Source: Candidatus Saccharimonadota bacterium
Lineage (GTDB): Bacteria; Patescibacteriota; Saccharimonadia; Saccharimonadales; UBA4665
Length of the DNA stretch: 62,096 bases
Direction of reading: 5' to 3'
NCBI GenBank assembly: GCA_003164595.1
Contig: PLTT01000013.1
Span: 72,042-134,137, forward strand
The translations under genes were made by a program, and so were the position numbers. A model generated the notes under the pieces. That model was not told the DNA's origin. It made no database searches and saw nothing but the letters and a program-made list of their open reading frames with translations. This document shows, piece after piece, positions 25,790 to 34,494 of the stretch. Each line of letters opens with the position of its first letter. The first letter of the stretch is position 1.

Positions 25790-27320
25790 ATTCTCAGACA
25801 GACTGCGCAGGCTTTTAGCGTCTAGAGGCTTCTATGTGTTTATATTGATATTTTTTATTTTTGAGGCAGGATGGATCGCTCTGTCGGCAGCCTATCCGCA
25901 GGCTTTTGATGAGAATTTTCATTTCGGATTGATTAAAATCTACTCGCATTACTGGTTGCCTTTTCTTAGCCGGCAACCGCCCAACGCCAATGCTTTCGGC
26001 GCAGTAGCTCGTGACCCATCATACTTGTACCACTATTTAATGAGCTTCCCATACCGTCTTATTGCGCTATTCGCGCATACACAGGTGGCACAGGTCATTT
26101 CTCTTCGAATTATTAATATTGGTTTGTTCGCGGCAGGATTAATTCTCTTCCGGCGTATTCTTTTCAAAGCTGGCACATCTCTTCCCTTAGCTAATCTTTG
26201 TTTATTACTATTTGTACTCATCCCAATAGCACCACAGCTAGCAGCCCAGATTAATTATGATAATCTTTTGCTACCGCTACTAGCATGGGCAGTTTTGCTA
26301 TCTTTCCAGGTTATTGGACAGCTAAAAGACCATAAACCGTCGGTAGTTACAATCATAGGGCTAGCTAGCCTGTGCCTGTTAACATCTCTCGTTAAGTATG
26401 CGTTTTTGCCCATATTCTTCGGAGGGGTTATTTTTCTAGCGCTTGTGGTTATTAGAAGTTATAAGAACGCTCTAGGTACGTTCTTTAAGAATTTGCATAG
26501 CAGCTGGAAGAAGCAGTCGCTTCCAATGAAGGCCTTGCTAGTTGGCATGTTACTTATATCTACTATAATGTTCGCCCAGAGAGACGTTGTAAATCTGGTC
26601 GAGTATCATACTTTCTTGCCAAACTGCGTCAAGGTTTTAAACTCTAAAGACTGTAGCGCTTATTCTGTTTGGTCTAGTGACTATGGCCGTCATTTACAAG
26701 TACAAACTGGTCTTAAAAACGGGTCGTTTAAATATATGAATCCCGTGTCCTACATAATAGAGTGGGTTTATTGGATGTGGTATAGATTGTTCTTTGCGGT
26801 AAACGGCCCGATCAGTAGCTTTACGAATTATCCACCTCTTCCTCTTCCAGCCGCTGCGGCTATTCTGATAGTACTGGGCGGACTGGTTTGCGTCGTTAAG
26901 TGGCGTCATAAAATCTTCGATGGTAATACCAAGCTTATGTTTCTGGCAGCAGTCAGCGGCATTTATGTACTGGCTTTGATCGTGCAGGGCTATTCGACTT
27001 ATCGCTATACAGGCGTTCTGGAGAATATGAACGGACGCTACCTTCTGCCGGTTATTCTACTTTTGGCCGCCATCTTTGGAAGGGCTATTAGTCTACAATT
27101 AGGTAAATCGATTTCGGCCAAGGCTATAATCAGCCTAGTTGCGATAGTCTTGTTCATGCAAGGCGGCGGTTTCATAACTTTCATTACCCGCAGTGATGAT
27201 ACATGGTACTTTCAGAGCAGCGTTGTAAGAAAAGTTAATGATGACACTCGTAAAATAATTAACCCAGTCGTTCTAAACGGCAAGAAGCAATATCAAACCA
27301 GTATTTGGGAGTTTAATTAG
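25782..27320 (+). CDS. polytopic GT-C-type glycosyltransferase-like membrane protein
   Basis: A 512-residue integral membrane protein with about 10-12 helices. The first external loop holds an acidic pair, PQAFDENFHFG (about residues 38-48), as in lipid-phosphate-sugar-dependent GT-C enzymes and DUF2142/GT39-like proteins. A large extracellular segment (about 270-340) separates the helix groups. It would move sugars from a polyprenyl-phosphate donor onto an outside acceptor. The convergent GT2 gene at 27326 could make such a donor. The acceptor is unknown. Confidence 0.68.
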   Translation: MSKFSDRLRRLLASRGFYVFILIFFIFEAGWIALSAAYPQAFDENFHFGLIKIYSHYWLPFLSRQPPNANAFGAVARDPSYLYHYLMSFPYRLIALFAHTQVAQVISLRIINIGLFAAGLILFRRILFKAGTSLPLANLCLLLFVLIPIAPQLAAQINYDNLLLPLLAWAVLLSFQVIGQLKDHKPSVVTIIGLASLCLLTSLVKYAFLPIFFGGVIFLALVVIRSYKNALGTFFKNLHSSWKKQSLPMKALLVGMLLISTIMFAQRDVVNLVEYHTFLPNCVKVLNSKDCSAYSVWSSDYGRHLQVQTGLKNGSFKYMNPVSYIIEWVYWMWYRLFFAVNGPISSFTNYPPLPLPAAAAILIVLGGLVCVVKWRHKIFDGNTKLMFLAAVSGIYVLALIVQGYSTYRYTGVLENMNGRYLLPVILLLAAIFGRAISLQLGKSISAKAIISLVAIVLFMQGGGFITFITRSDDTWYFQSSVVRKVNDDTRKIINPVVLNGKKQYQTSIWEFN

Positions 27321-27325
27321 GGTAT

Positions 27326-28273
27326 TTATTTAAACTGTTGACGTTTGATCGTTTCCAGAACATCTTCAATTAGTGACCTGTTGATGCGAATCAGGTTGGC
27401 AATGATGCCTAGGGTAATAGAGAAGAATGAAGCTATCAAAAAAACAGCTCCGGTAAGCAATGATTGAATGTGATGCGGCCCTCCAGAGTTCTTGATAGTT
27501 AATACTAGCCACAGATAATGCACGAAGGGGATAGCCCCGATGAGAAACAATAGGCCTCCTAAACTTAAGAAAACAGTATAGGGTTTGTACATAGTAAAGG
27601 CATTAAACATAGCGGCACCAGACTTTCTGACATGCTCCCAGTGTGTTTTAAACAGCCTGGATTCACGGGTTTTCGGGTTGGTCTTGATTGTAATGGTTGC
27701 TAGCCCCAGTCGCTTGTTGGCGGCTTGGATAGTGGTCTCGGTGGCAAAATTAAAGCGTCCTACCAAGTTTATTTTGATAGCTGCTTCTTTGCTATAGGCC
27801 CTGAAACCACTGGTCGCGTCTGGGATATTTGTCCCAGCGGCCAGATTCAAAACCATAGTCCCCACTTTCTGTAAGATCTTTTTTGTTGGTGAGAAATGAT
27901 CAATAGTATGGGTTTGCCGGTCGGCAATGACGGTGTCGGCCTTGCCGTCCATGATCGGTCTAATCAGATCTGGGATCCGTTCCTGAGGATATTGATTATC
28001 GCCATCAGTCAGAACCAAGATGTCTGCTCCCAGTTCTAGAGCTCGTTGTATACCATCCCTTAGGGAGTTAGCTAGCCCGCGGTTCTGAGAGTGATGCACG
28101 AACTCCTTAACGCCTAATTTCTTGGCAACTTCTACGGTGTTATCAGTGCAGCCGTCGTCTATTACCAGCGTTTCTATGCTAGATATGCCGGCAATAGTCT
28201 TAGGGATAGTACTTAGTACCATTGGTAGGGTATCTTCCTCGTTTAGACAAGGAATCATTATTACGAGTTTCAT
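27326..28273 (-). CDS. GT2 family glycosyltransferase, DPM1-like, with C-terminal membrane helices
   Basis: A 315-residue GT-A enzyme. N-terminal IMIPCLNEEDTLP, the nucleotide-binding VIDDGCTDNT, NRGLANSLRDGI, and the metal-binding DGDNQYPQE (about residues 95-103) identify a dolichol/polyprenyl-phosphate sugar synthase-like family. Two membrane helices (about 230-250 and 270-295) end the protein, as in bacterial DPMS and GtrB-type enzymes. It probably makes a polyprenyl-phosphate-hexose for the neighbouring GT-C protein. TATAAT ends 10 nt before the ATG. Confidence 0.85.
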   Translation of the reverse strand: MKLVIMIPCLNEEDTLPMVLSTIPKTIAGISSIETLVIDDGCTDNTVEVAKKLGVKEFVHHSQNRGLANSLRDGIQRALELGADILVLTDGDNQYPQERIPDLIRPIMDGKADTVIADRQTHTIDHFSPTKKILQKVGTMVLNLAAGTNIPDATSGFRAYSKEAAIKINLVGRFNFATETTIQAANKRLGLATITIKTNPKTRESRLFKTHWEHVRKSGAAMFNAFTMYKPYTVFLSLGGLLFLIGAIPFVHYLWLVLTIKNSGGPHHIQSLLTGAVFLIASFFSITLGIIANLIRINRSLIEDVLETIKRQQFK

Positions 28274-28347
28274 AATTATGATTATTATAACCTAAAACAA
28301 CTGAATATTTGCCTTAAGAACCTCTATATACGGATCTCCTTGTTTCC

Positions 28348-28376
28348 TTGTCAAAATATCAGAAAAAAAGTATGAT
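28348..28376 (+). promoter_or_regulatory. promoter of isochorismatase-like gene, leaderless
   Basis: TTGTCA (28348-28353), 17-nt spacer, TATGAT (28371-28376). The -10 ends 8 nt before the ATG at 28385. This supports 28385 over the in-frame alternative start at 28376, which lies in the -10 itself. Confidence 0.7.
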
Positions 28377-28384
28377 TGTTAGAT

Positions 28385-28957
28385 ATGGGTAACCTAGAAA
28401 TTGTTTCAGCTAAAACTGCTCTCGTTGTGATAGATCTACAACAGGGAATCGTTAATCGACAAACGATGCCTTATAGTTCCGAGGAGGTGGTAACTAATGC
28501 CGCTAAGCTAGCCGATGCCTGCCGGAAAAAGGGAATGCCGGTTTTTCTGGTAAGGGTTAAATCGTCGCTTGACGGTAAGGATTCTCTCCACCCAATAACT
28601 GATAACCAAGTGCCTAAAATGAATTTACCGGATGACTGGGCAGAGATTGTGCCTCAACTGGGCCCACGCCCCGAAGATTTTGTTATTACTAAGCACCAGT
28701 GGGGCGCTTTCTACGGTACCGAACTCGATTTGGAACTTAGGCGGAGAGGTGTTGAGACAATTATCCTTTGTGGCATTGCAACCAACATTGGCGTTGAAAG
28801 TACCGCTCGTTTCGCTTATGAGTACGGCTATAACCAAATTTTCGCCGAAGATGCCATGGCTTCGATGTCAGAAGAGGATCATGTCTATTCTGTAACCAAG
28901 ACATTCCCGCGTATCGGCTTAGTCCGTAAGACAGCAGAAATACTAGTCGCCATTTAA
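28385..28957 (+). CDS. isochorismatase-family cysteine hydrolase
   Basis: A 190-residue cytoplasmic hydrolase. The catalytic triad is visible: Asp in VVIDLQQG (about residue 17), Lys in ITKHQWGAFYGTELD (about 102) and the nucleophile Cys in IILCGIATNIGVESTAR (about 130). The cis-peptide GIATN segment is standard. Family members act on isochorismate, nicotinamide, N-carbamoyl compounds and others; no ring-specific residues settle the substrate here. It is a single gene with its own strong promoter. Confidence 0.88.
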   Translation: MGNLEIVSAKTALVVIDLQQGIVNRQTMPYSSEEVVTNAAKLADACRKKGMPVFLVRVKSSLDGKDSLHPITDNQVPKMNLPDDWAEIVPQLGPRPEDFVITKHQWGAFYGTELDLELRRRGVETIILCGIATNIGVESTARFAYEYGYNQIFAEDAMASMSEEDHVYSVTKTFPRIGLVRKTAEILVAI

Positions 28958-28986
28958 GTCTACATAGTTAGTAATAAGAAATATTT

Positions 28987-29180
28987 ATGACTGCTTCTGC
29001 TTAAGTTGAGCCAATTGTCAGAGTTAGCGATTTAACCAAGAAATATGGTGATTTTAAAGCAGTTGATAACATTAGTTTTTCTGTAAATCCCGGTGAGATA
29101 TTTGCATTTCTCGGCCCAAATGGCTCAGGGAAGAATGCCACAATAATAATGCTTAAAATTCTTATTACCCCCCAGGTAAT
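28987..29180 (+). pseudogene. remnant of an ABC transporter ATPase
   Basis: From the ATG at 28987, codon 6 is a TAA. The same frame then reads VRVSDLTKKYGDFKAVDNIS and a Walker A-like GPNGSGKNAT, where the Thr/Ser after Lys is replaced by Asn, then KILITP, after which similarity stops. The Q-loop, signature, Walker B and H-loop are missing. It is a 5'-fragment of an ABC-2-type exporter ATPase like those at 30291 and 41363. It ends against the convergent gene at 29197. Confidence 0.75.
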
Positions 29181-29196
29181 TAAAAAGATATTGTCC

Positions 29197-30177
29197 CTAA
29201 CCTCGCAAGAGTCCCAGCACTGCTATACCGATCTTAATCAGATTTCCAGGCCCAGTTTGGTACCAGACATAACGCGGTTCCCAATTTGGTTGATATTTTG
29301 ATTTGAATTGGTGAAGGCCTCTAAAACCTATAAAGCTATTACTTACTTTATAAAGTGAAATCAGCAGGCGTTCGGCTGTCGAGTGCATAAATGGCCTAGC
29401 ATCTAGAGGTGATAGCCCCAAGTTAAAATCGCTATAGCCTTCATTGCTGTCGGCTTTTAGCATATTGATGAACAATAAATCAATACTGTTGGTCGGCGCA
29501 TCGGCTCGATGACGCATTAGATCTATTGTCGCAACACCCGGTTTAAAGGATGGTAGCCCGTTAGCAAAGGCTTGAGCTTTGCCATCTTTGTCACGCAGAA
29601 CGTAGAGAGTTACATGTTTTAGATAATCATCATCAAACCGTCCCGTCAAGAATGACCATTCTTTTCTGTGCGGTAAGTCAACCCAACTATCGGATACTTC
29701 GCGAAGTTCAGATATTAGCTTATTGTGGTGCGGGGCAAGATAGCTATGGTAGGTGAAAGCTTGTTTATTATATCTATTCAGTAGGTTGCGGAAATATTTA
29801 TTACGGATTGTAGTAGTTTGAAACTCATTTAGATCGATTACGGCATCAGCTCCTATCAGAACGCTTTTGAGGGTAATTGACAGATACTCTTCTTTATATT
29901 TATCGGTCGTTTGTATTAGGGTAATAACCAAGTGGCGCTGTTTGCAGAACAATTTAAATTCTTGCATAAGTATGCTGATCGATTTTCTAGCACCTACCGG
30001 ATCACCCATACAGACAGCGACTCTGAACTTTACTCCGTAAGCAATAAAAGCCTTATTGTCACTTGAGAAGAAGTAGGTTTTGTCCGCTGGCCAAATTTTG
30101 AAGAAATCATCGACTTCTCCGCCATAGATATCCAATAGTTTACGAGCCCGTGCGCTGTCGTCGGTAATTTTATCCAT
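29197..30177 (-). CDS. MprF C-terminal-like (DUF2156) aminoacyl-lipid transferase domain protein
   Basis: A 326-residue protein with tandem GNAT-like halves as in the synthase part of phosphatidylglycerol lysyltransferase (DUF2156/LPG_synthase_C). Typical segments are YFFSSDNKAFIAYGVKF, CMGDPVGARKSI, DLMRHRADAPTNSIDLLF (about 215-232) and FNLGLSPLDARPF. It lacks the membrane flippase domain, for which the UPF0104 gene at 24794 is the nearest candidate. The substrate could be an aminoacyl-tRNA and PG. TAAAGT ends 6 nt before the ATG, giving a leaderless start. Confidence 0.85.
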   Translation of the reverse strand: MDKITDDSARARKLLDIYGGEVDDFFKIWPADKTYFFSSDNKAFIAYGVKFRVAVCMGDPVGARKSISILMQEFKLFCKQRHLVITLIQTTDKYKEEYLSITLKSVLIGADAVIDLNEFQTTTIRNKYFRNLLNRYNKQAFTYHSYLAPHHNKLISELREVSDSWVDLPHRKEWSFLTGRFDDDYLKHVTLYVLRDKDGKAQAFANGLPSFKPGVATIDLMRHRADAPTNSIDLLFINMLKADSNEGYSDFNLGLSPLDARPFMHSTAERLLISLYKVSNSFIGFRGLHQFKSKYQPNWEPRYVWYQTGPGNLIKIGIAVLGLLRG

Positions 30178-30183
30178 AGGCGT

Positions 30184-30189
30184 ACTTTA
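30184..30189 (-). promoter_or_regulatory. -10 box of DUF2156 gene, leaderless type
   Basis: TAAAGT on the minus strand, 6 nt upstream of the ATG at 30177. Confidence 0.4.
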
Positions 30190-30252
30190 ACAATAAGTTT
30201 GAGCCGAACAAAATAGAAGCGTTGCATACTAGCCTATGGCAGTGTTGTGGCT

Positions 30253-30258
30253 TACAAT
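30253..30258 (+). promoter_or_regulatory. -10 box before mini-ORF and ABC exporter
   Basis: TACAAT ends 7 nt before the ATG of a six-codon ORF at 30266. No good -35 at 17 nt. Confidence 0.4.
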
Positions 30259-30265
30259 AAGAGCG

Positions 30266-30286
30266 ATGCCTAAATCTTACAAATAA
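30266..30286 (+). CDS. putative leaderless leader peptide MPKSYK
   Basis: Six codons plus TAA; the ATG lies 7 nt after TACAAT. Only AACT separates its stop from the ATG of the ABC ATPase at 30291, and that gene has no Shine-Dalgarno site of its own, so reinitiation after the mini-ORF is plausible. Confidence 0.4.
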   Translation: MPKSYK

Positions 30287-30290
30287 AACT

Positions 30291-31205
30291 ATGAATAAAA
30301 ATGATATTGCTATTAAAACCACAGGGCTAACCAAGCGTTATGGCTCGGTCGTCGCTCTAGATCATCTTGATCTTGAAGTTCATAGAGGTGAGATATTGGG
30401 TTATCTTGGTCCTAATGGAGCCGGGAAGACCACTACCATTCGTTCTATCCTAGGGCTTATTAAGCCAACGTCTGGAACCGCTGAGATATTTGGTATCGAT
30501 TCACAGCAAAATAAGGTTCTGGCTCACAGTCGGTTAGCATACGTGCCTGGAGAATCAATTTTTTGGCCGTCGCTTACGGGTGCCGAAACATTGCATTTGC
30601 TCGGCAAGGTTCATGGTCAGATTGACCCTAAATACCAAAAAGAACTAATAAAACGATTCAAGTTCGAAGCCAATAAAAAAGTTAGAACCTATTCTAAGGG
30701 CAACCGTCAGAAAATCAATCTGATAGCGGCTCTATCTACCCGCGCCGAACTGCTGATTATGGATGAACCGACAACCGGTTTAGACCCAATTATGGAACAG
30801 GCATTTAAACAAAGTGTCCTAGAGGCCCAGGCCAACAACCAAACAGTCTTTTTATCTTCACATATTCTGGAGGAAGCTGAAGCACTATGTGACCGAGTTG
30901 CTATACTGCGCTCCGGTAAACTAGTGGAGCTTGGGACTTTAGCCCAAATGAGGCATTTGTCGGCAGTATCTATTCAGGCGACTTTTGAGGGTGTGCCACC
31001 CAACATTAGCCATATCCAGGGCGTATCCAATGCCATAGTCACGGGTCATCAACTTTCATGTCAGGTACGTGGTTCAATCGAACCACTGCTTAGTGTCTTA
31101 AGCGCTGCTCATCCCAAAACATTACTGAGCCGAGAACCGTCGCTCGAAGAACTATTTCTGTCTATTTATGGTGACGGTGAGGTTAATCAGCAGGCTATCG
31201 GATGA
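30291..31205 (+). CDS. ABC exporter ATP-binding protein
   Basis: A 304-residue ATPase subunit of an ABC-2-like exporter. Walker A is GPNGAGKTT (about residues 38-46), the signature is a degenerate YSKGNRQK in place of LSGGQ, Walker B is LLIMDEPTTGLDP, and the H-loop His is in FLSSHILEEAE. A ~85-residue C-terminal domain follows, as in drug or polyketide exporters. Its stop overlaps the permease ATG (ATGA), so the two form one unit. Confidence 0.93.
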   Translation: MNKNDIAIKTTGLTKRYGSVVALDHLDLEVHRGEILGYLGPNGAGKTTTIRSILGLIKPTSGTAEIFGIDSQQNKVLAHSRLAYVPGESIFWPSLTGAETLHLLGKVHGQIDPKYQKELIKRFKFEANKKVRTYSKGNRQKINLIAALSTRAELLIMDEPTTGLDPIMEQAFKQSVLEAQANNQTVFLSSHILEEAEALCDRVAILRSGKLVELGTLAQMRHLSAVSIQATFEGVPPNISHIQGVSNAIVTGHQLSCQVRGSIEPLLSVLSAAHPKTLLSREPSLEELFLSIYGDGEVNQQAIG

Positions 31206-32860
31206 GTTCGTCTACGGTGATTGATAAAAAAATTATAATGAAGCGTTTCCACTCGCCCAAAACAGTCATTGCCCGGTTTGTTGCTAAACGGACTATACGT
31301 TCAGCGACTCTATGGGCATTATTTTTTGCTATATATGTAGCTTCTAAGGCCATAGGCTTTGTTGATACATATCCTACGGCCGTCGCTAGACAAAAGGTGG
31401 CTGAGACGTTTAGCAATAACGTTGGTATAGAGTTAATGCTAGGGAAGGCTCCACGGAGCGGCAATACCGGAGCTTACGTGGCCTGGAATACTCTGGCTGT
31501 TATGGTTATCTTTGGTAGTATATGGGCAGTCTTATTGGCTGCAAAATACTTTAGAGGAGAAGAGGATACCGGTCGCTGGGAGCTGATGCTTGCCGGCCAA
31601 TCCACGGCTCGAGGGGCAGCCATGAATAATCTTGCCGGTCTGGGCAGCAGTCTAGTGGTTTTCTTTGCCATACTCGCTATAGCTTTTTCCGCTATAGGCC
31701 GGTCAAAAGGAGTTGATTTTACTACCAGCGCTGCCATGTTCTTGGCACTGGCAACAGTCTTAGGCATAGTAATGTTCCTATTGATTGGCGCATTGGCATC
31801 AGAGATCATGCCTACACGTGGCCGCGCCGCGGCTGTCGCAACTACTGTCCTAGCTATTAGTTTTATTTTAAAAGCTATAGGTGACGTTACTTCATTTAAT
31901 TGGGCCATAAATATTAGCCCTTTGGGTTGGGTGGAAAATCTAAAACCTTTAGCTGGTAGCCACCTGATATGGTTGGTGCCGATTATCCTATCATGCCTAA
32001 TACTGGCTGTCTTCACTATCTACGTTGCCGGTAAGCGAGATCTTGGGGCAGGTATTATATCTGATCAAGATTCCAAGAAAGCAAATTTTCGGTTACTTGG
32101 GTCTCCATATTGGGCTAACCTTCGCCTAACTCGATCAAACATAACTGGCTGGTTAACCGGCATTACTGTTGCGGCAGTTCTATATGGCTTAATGACCAAA
32201 AGTGCCGCCCAGGCCTTTAGTCAGTCTAAAGGCGCCAAACACCTATTGAATAGTCTGGCTCACCAGGCTCAGCATTCTACGATATTAATATTCCTAGGGG
32301 TTGTTTTCCTGCTGCAGATGACAATCATCATGGCCTATGTCGCCAGTGCTGTATCGGCCGCCCGGCGCGAGGAGGCAGAAGGGTTATTGGACAATTTTTT
32401 GGTTAGACCATATAGCCGTTTGAAATGGATTGGCGGCAGGCTAATGTTAATTATTTTGGTGGCCCTTTCGGCTGGAGCGCTGACTTTTATCAGTCTTTTT
32501 CTGGCCACAGCCTATCAGCACGATAATATTGCAACGAATTTGCTCTTGGGTGCTTGCGTTAATGCTTTAGTGCCAGCAGCAATTACTTTAGGTATTGGAG
32601 TTTTGGCATTTGGCTTTATTCCAAGAATGAGCGCTTTCTTTGCCTATGGCGTGATAGTATGGTCATTTCTAATCTCAATACTGAGTTCTGGTATAAGCAT
32701 AAATCACTGGATTCTAGACACGTCCGTTTTGAATCAGATAGTTTTAGCGCCGGCCGTTAATCCAAATTGGGCAACAGATATTATCGTGTTACTGATCGCA
32801 GCAATTTTATGCCTGATTGGGGTGCTGCGCTTCAACCGACGCGATTTGGCGTCACTATAA
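31202..32860 (+). CDS. ABC exporter permease, two six-helix halves
   Basis: A 552-residue integral membrane protein with about 12 helices arranged as two ABC-2-like halves (about 25-275 and 310-550), each beginning with a cytoplasmic amphipathic stretch and containing RGEEDTGRWELMLAGQSTAR or RREEAEGLLDNFLVRPYSR, the coupling region. This matches the 'polyketide antibiotic exporter'-type permeases common in Actinobacteria. It is translationally coupled to the ATPase at 30291. The substrate is unknown. Confidence 0.85.
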   Translation: MSSSTVIDKKIIMKRFHSPKTVIARFVAKRTIRSATLWALFFAIYVASKAIGFVDTYPTAVARQKVAETFSNNVGIELMLGKAPRSGNTGAYVAWNTLAVMVIFGSIWAVLLAAKYFRGEEDTGRWELMLAGQSTARGAAMNNLAGLGSSLVVFFAILAIAFSAIGRSKGVDFTTSAAMFLALATVLGIVMFLLIGALASEIMPTRGRAAAVATTVLAISFILKAIGDVTSFNWAINISPLGWVENLKPLAGSHLIWLVPIILSCLILAVFTIYVAGKRDLGAGIISDQDSKKANFRLLGSPYWANLRLTRSNITGWLTGITVAAVLYGLMTKSAAQAFSQSKGAKHLLNSLAHQAQHSTILIFLGVVFLLQMTIIMAYVASAVSAARREEAEGLLDNFLVRPYSRLKWIGGRLMLIILVALSAGALTFISLFLATAYQHDNIATNLLLGACVNALVPAAITLGIGVLAFGFIPRMSAFFAYGVIVWSFLISILSSGISINHWILDTSVLNQIVLAPAVNPNWATDIIVLLIAAILCLIGVLRFNRRDLASL

Positions 32861-33125
32861 AGTACTATTTGTTGTGCTTGTTCGTAACATAGCTTATTGG
32901 GTGGCATAGCCAATAGAAATTGATTGTCCAACCGGCACCATATACCTTTGGAGTAAATAATCTTTGGTCAGTGCCGTTCCAGTAACGACTCTTTGTTCTT
33001 GCAATAGTAGGTTTGTCAAAATCGTAGGGTATTCCCAGAATATTGTCCGATTTTTTCTGGCTATTATTGGTTTTCATACTAGCATTTACGCCATTTTCAA
33101 AATCAGGTGCTATTATAAAGTCGTT

Positions 33126-33788
33126 ATGCTTCCTAAACATAATAAATACCGATCAAGAGCAATTATCTTGGGCTTTGCCTCGGGAATCCTCTACGCTCTG
33201 TGGTTTTTAGGCTATTATCTGAATCCAAGCGTGATGACTAAGTTCGATGTTAGTGCCCTACAAGGAAGAGGCGAGTCCTACTATAAACTTTTTGTTGCAG
33301 GTGATGTAATCGCTGGCGTATTAATTCTTCTTTTAATTGTTAGCTTACTTAAAACGTTTCACAAAACTTGGGTTTGGAAGAGAACCAGTTTTTGGATATG
33401 TTTAGGTGGTCTTTTGGCATTTGGGGCAATGACAGGCATTGCCTGTTTCTTCCCAGCTTGCCTAGCCAGCTCAAATGTCTGTACTCAGAATCTCGAAATG
33501 ATCTTTGATTGGCACGACATAACTGGAACTATAGCCTCATTCGGACAGTTTTTGAGCCTAGTCAGCGCATTAGTGCTGGTACATAAGAAAGTTTCCAATA
33601 ATGTTTATATGGCGACGTTACTAATTACTATTGTTTGGTCAATGAGCGGTATAGTTTTTATTAGCTTCTGGACAGGAAACTTACATGTATCACTGTTTTT
33701 GCAGCATCTATTCTTAGTCCTATCAAGCCTAGCTCTCGTGGCCGTGCCGTGGTCTCTCACCAGACCCAAGTTTACTAGTAGCCTATAA
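33126..33788 (+). CDS. polytopic membrane protein, DUF998-like
   Basis: A 220-residue membrane protein with about six helices. A conserved acidic/His segment (IFDWHDITGTIASFGQF, about residues 122-138) lies at a helix start, and Cys residues in CFFPACLASSNVC face outside. The pattern resembles DUF998 proteins. The ORF is open from 32964, but the ATG at 33126, 6 nt after TATAAA, is preferred. It is followed by another membrane protein after 7 nt. Confidence 0.6.
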   Translation: MLPKHNKYRSRAIILGFASGILYALWFLGYYLNPSVMTKFDVSALQGRGESYYKLFVAGDVIAGVLILLLIVSLLKTFHKTWVWKRTSFWICLGGLLAFGAMTGIACFFPACLASSNVCTQNLEMIFDWHDITGTIASFGQFLSLVSALVLVHKKVSNNVYMATLLITIVWSMSGIVFISFWTGNLHVSLFLQHLFLVLSSLALVAVPWSLTRPKFTSSL

Positions 33789-33789
33789 T
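33784..33789 (+). promoter_or_regulatory. -10 box within the end of the preceding gene
   Basis: TATAAT ends 6 nt before the ATG at 33796 and overlaps the stop of the gene at 33126. Confidence 0.4.
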
Positions 33790-33795
33790 TAGCTT

Positions 33796-34371
33796 ATGCA
33801 AAAACGGGTCAATCGGTATTTGATAATAAGTCAGCTTATCTTGTTCATCGGGCTGGGCATTTGCATCGTCTTAATTCCTGGCTATTTATTTAAAAAAAAT
33901 GAAGCAGGAGTTAGCAATTATGGGGTTCACTTCAAAACTGTCATCCCCTATAGCCTTGCTTTTTTAATGTGTGCCATCTATGTTTTCAGAGGAGCGCTCC
34001 TTATACCCCTTAAGGCGGTAGTTCTTGTCCAGCTACGCCGTGTATTGTTTATGTTTTCAATAATACTGATAGTGGCATTACTTACAACCTACACTTATAA
34101 AATTAACAATGTCTGTAAGGATATCCATATCGGTATGGCGATAGCTACATTTTGTTTTGAGATTATCGTCGCCTTTTGGCTGTGTTATAGGGTCCATAAA
34201 GATAAACTAAACTTGGGATTATTAGCCGTCCAGTTACTGGCTTTTACTGTTGCGGCTCTAACGCTCTTCGGGGTATTACGGCTACTTTTCGCAACCCAGT
34301 TACTGACCAGTTTGATGTTTGGGATAATCCTTATCCGTAGCAGTGCTGCAGCGCTGAAAGAACTAAAGTAG
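33796..34371 (+). CDS. hypothetical polytopic membrane protein
   Basis: A 191-residue protein with about six hydrophobic helices and no recognised motif. It starts with a short basic segment (MQKRVNRYL) and has a Cys/His-containing loop (NNVCKDIHIG, about 115). It is 7 nt from the preceding membrane protein and may share its transcript, or use the embedded -10 box. It lies upstream of the cytochrome b-like gene. Confidence 0.55.
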   Translation: MQKRVNRYLIISQLILFIGLGICIVLIPGYLFKKNEAGVSNYGVHFKTVIPYSLAFLMCAIYVFRGALLIPLKAVVLVQLRRVLFMFSIILIVALLTTYTYKINNVCKDIHIGMAIATFCFEIIVAFWLCYRVHKDKLNLGLLAVQLLAFTVAALTLFGVLRLLFATQLLTSLMFGIILIRSSAAALKELK

Positions 34372-34494
34372 ACTTAATAGCAGCGAAATAAAACCAAAAT
34401 CAGTATAATTAAATTTGACGTTAGTCTAGAGAAGTGAGTAAATAAGCATTAGTAATTAATACAATTTTATAAAAATACAGTATCGGGGATTTCG

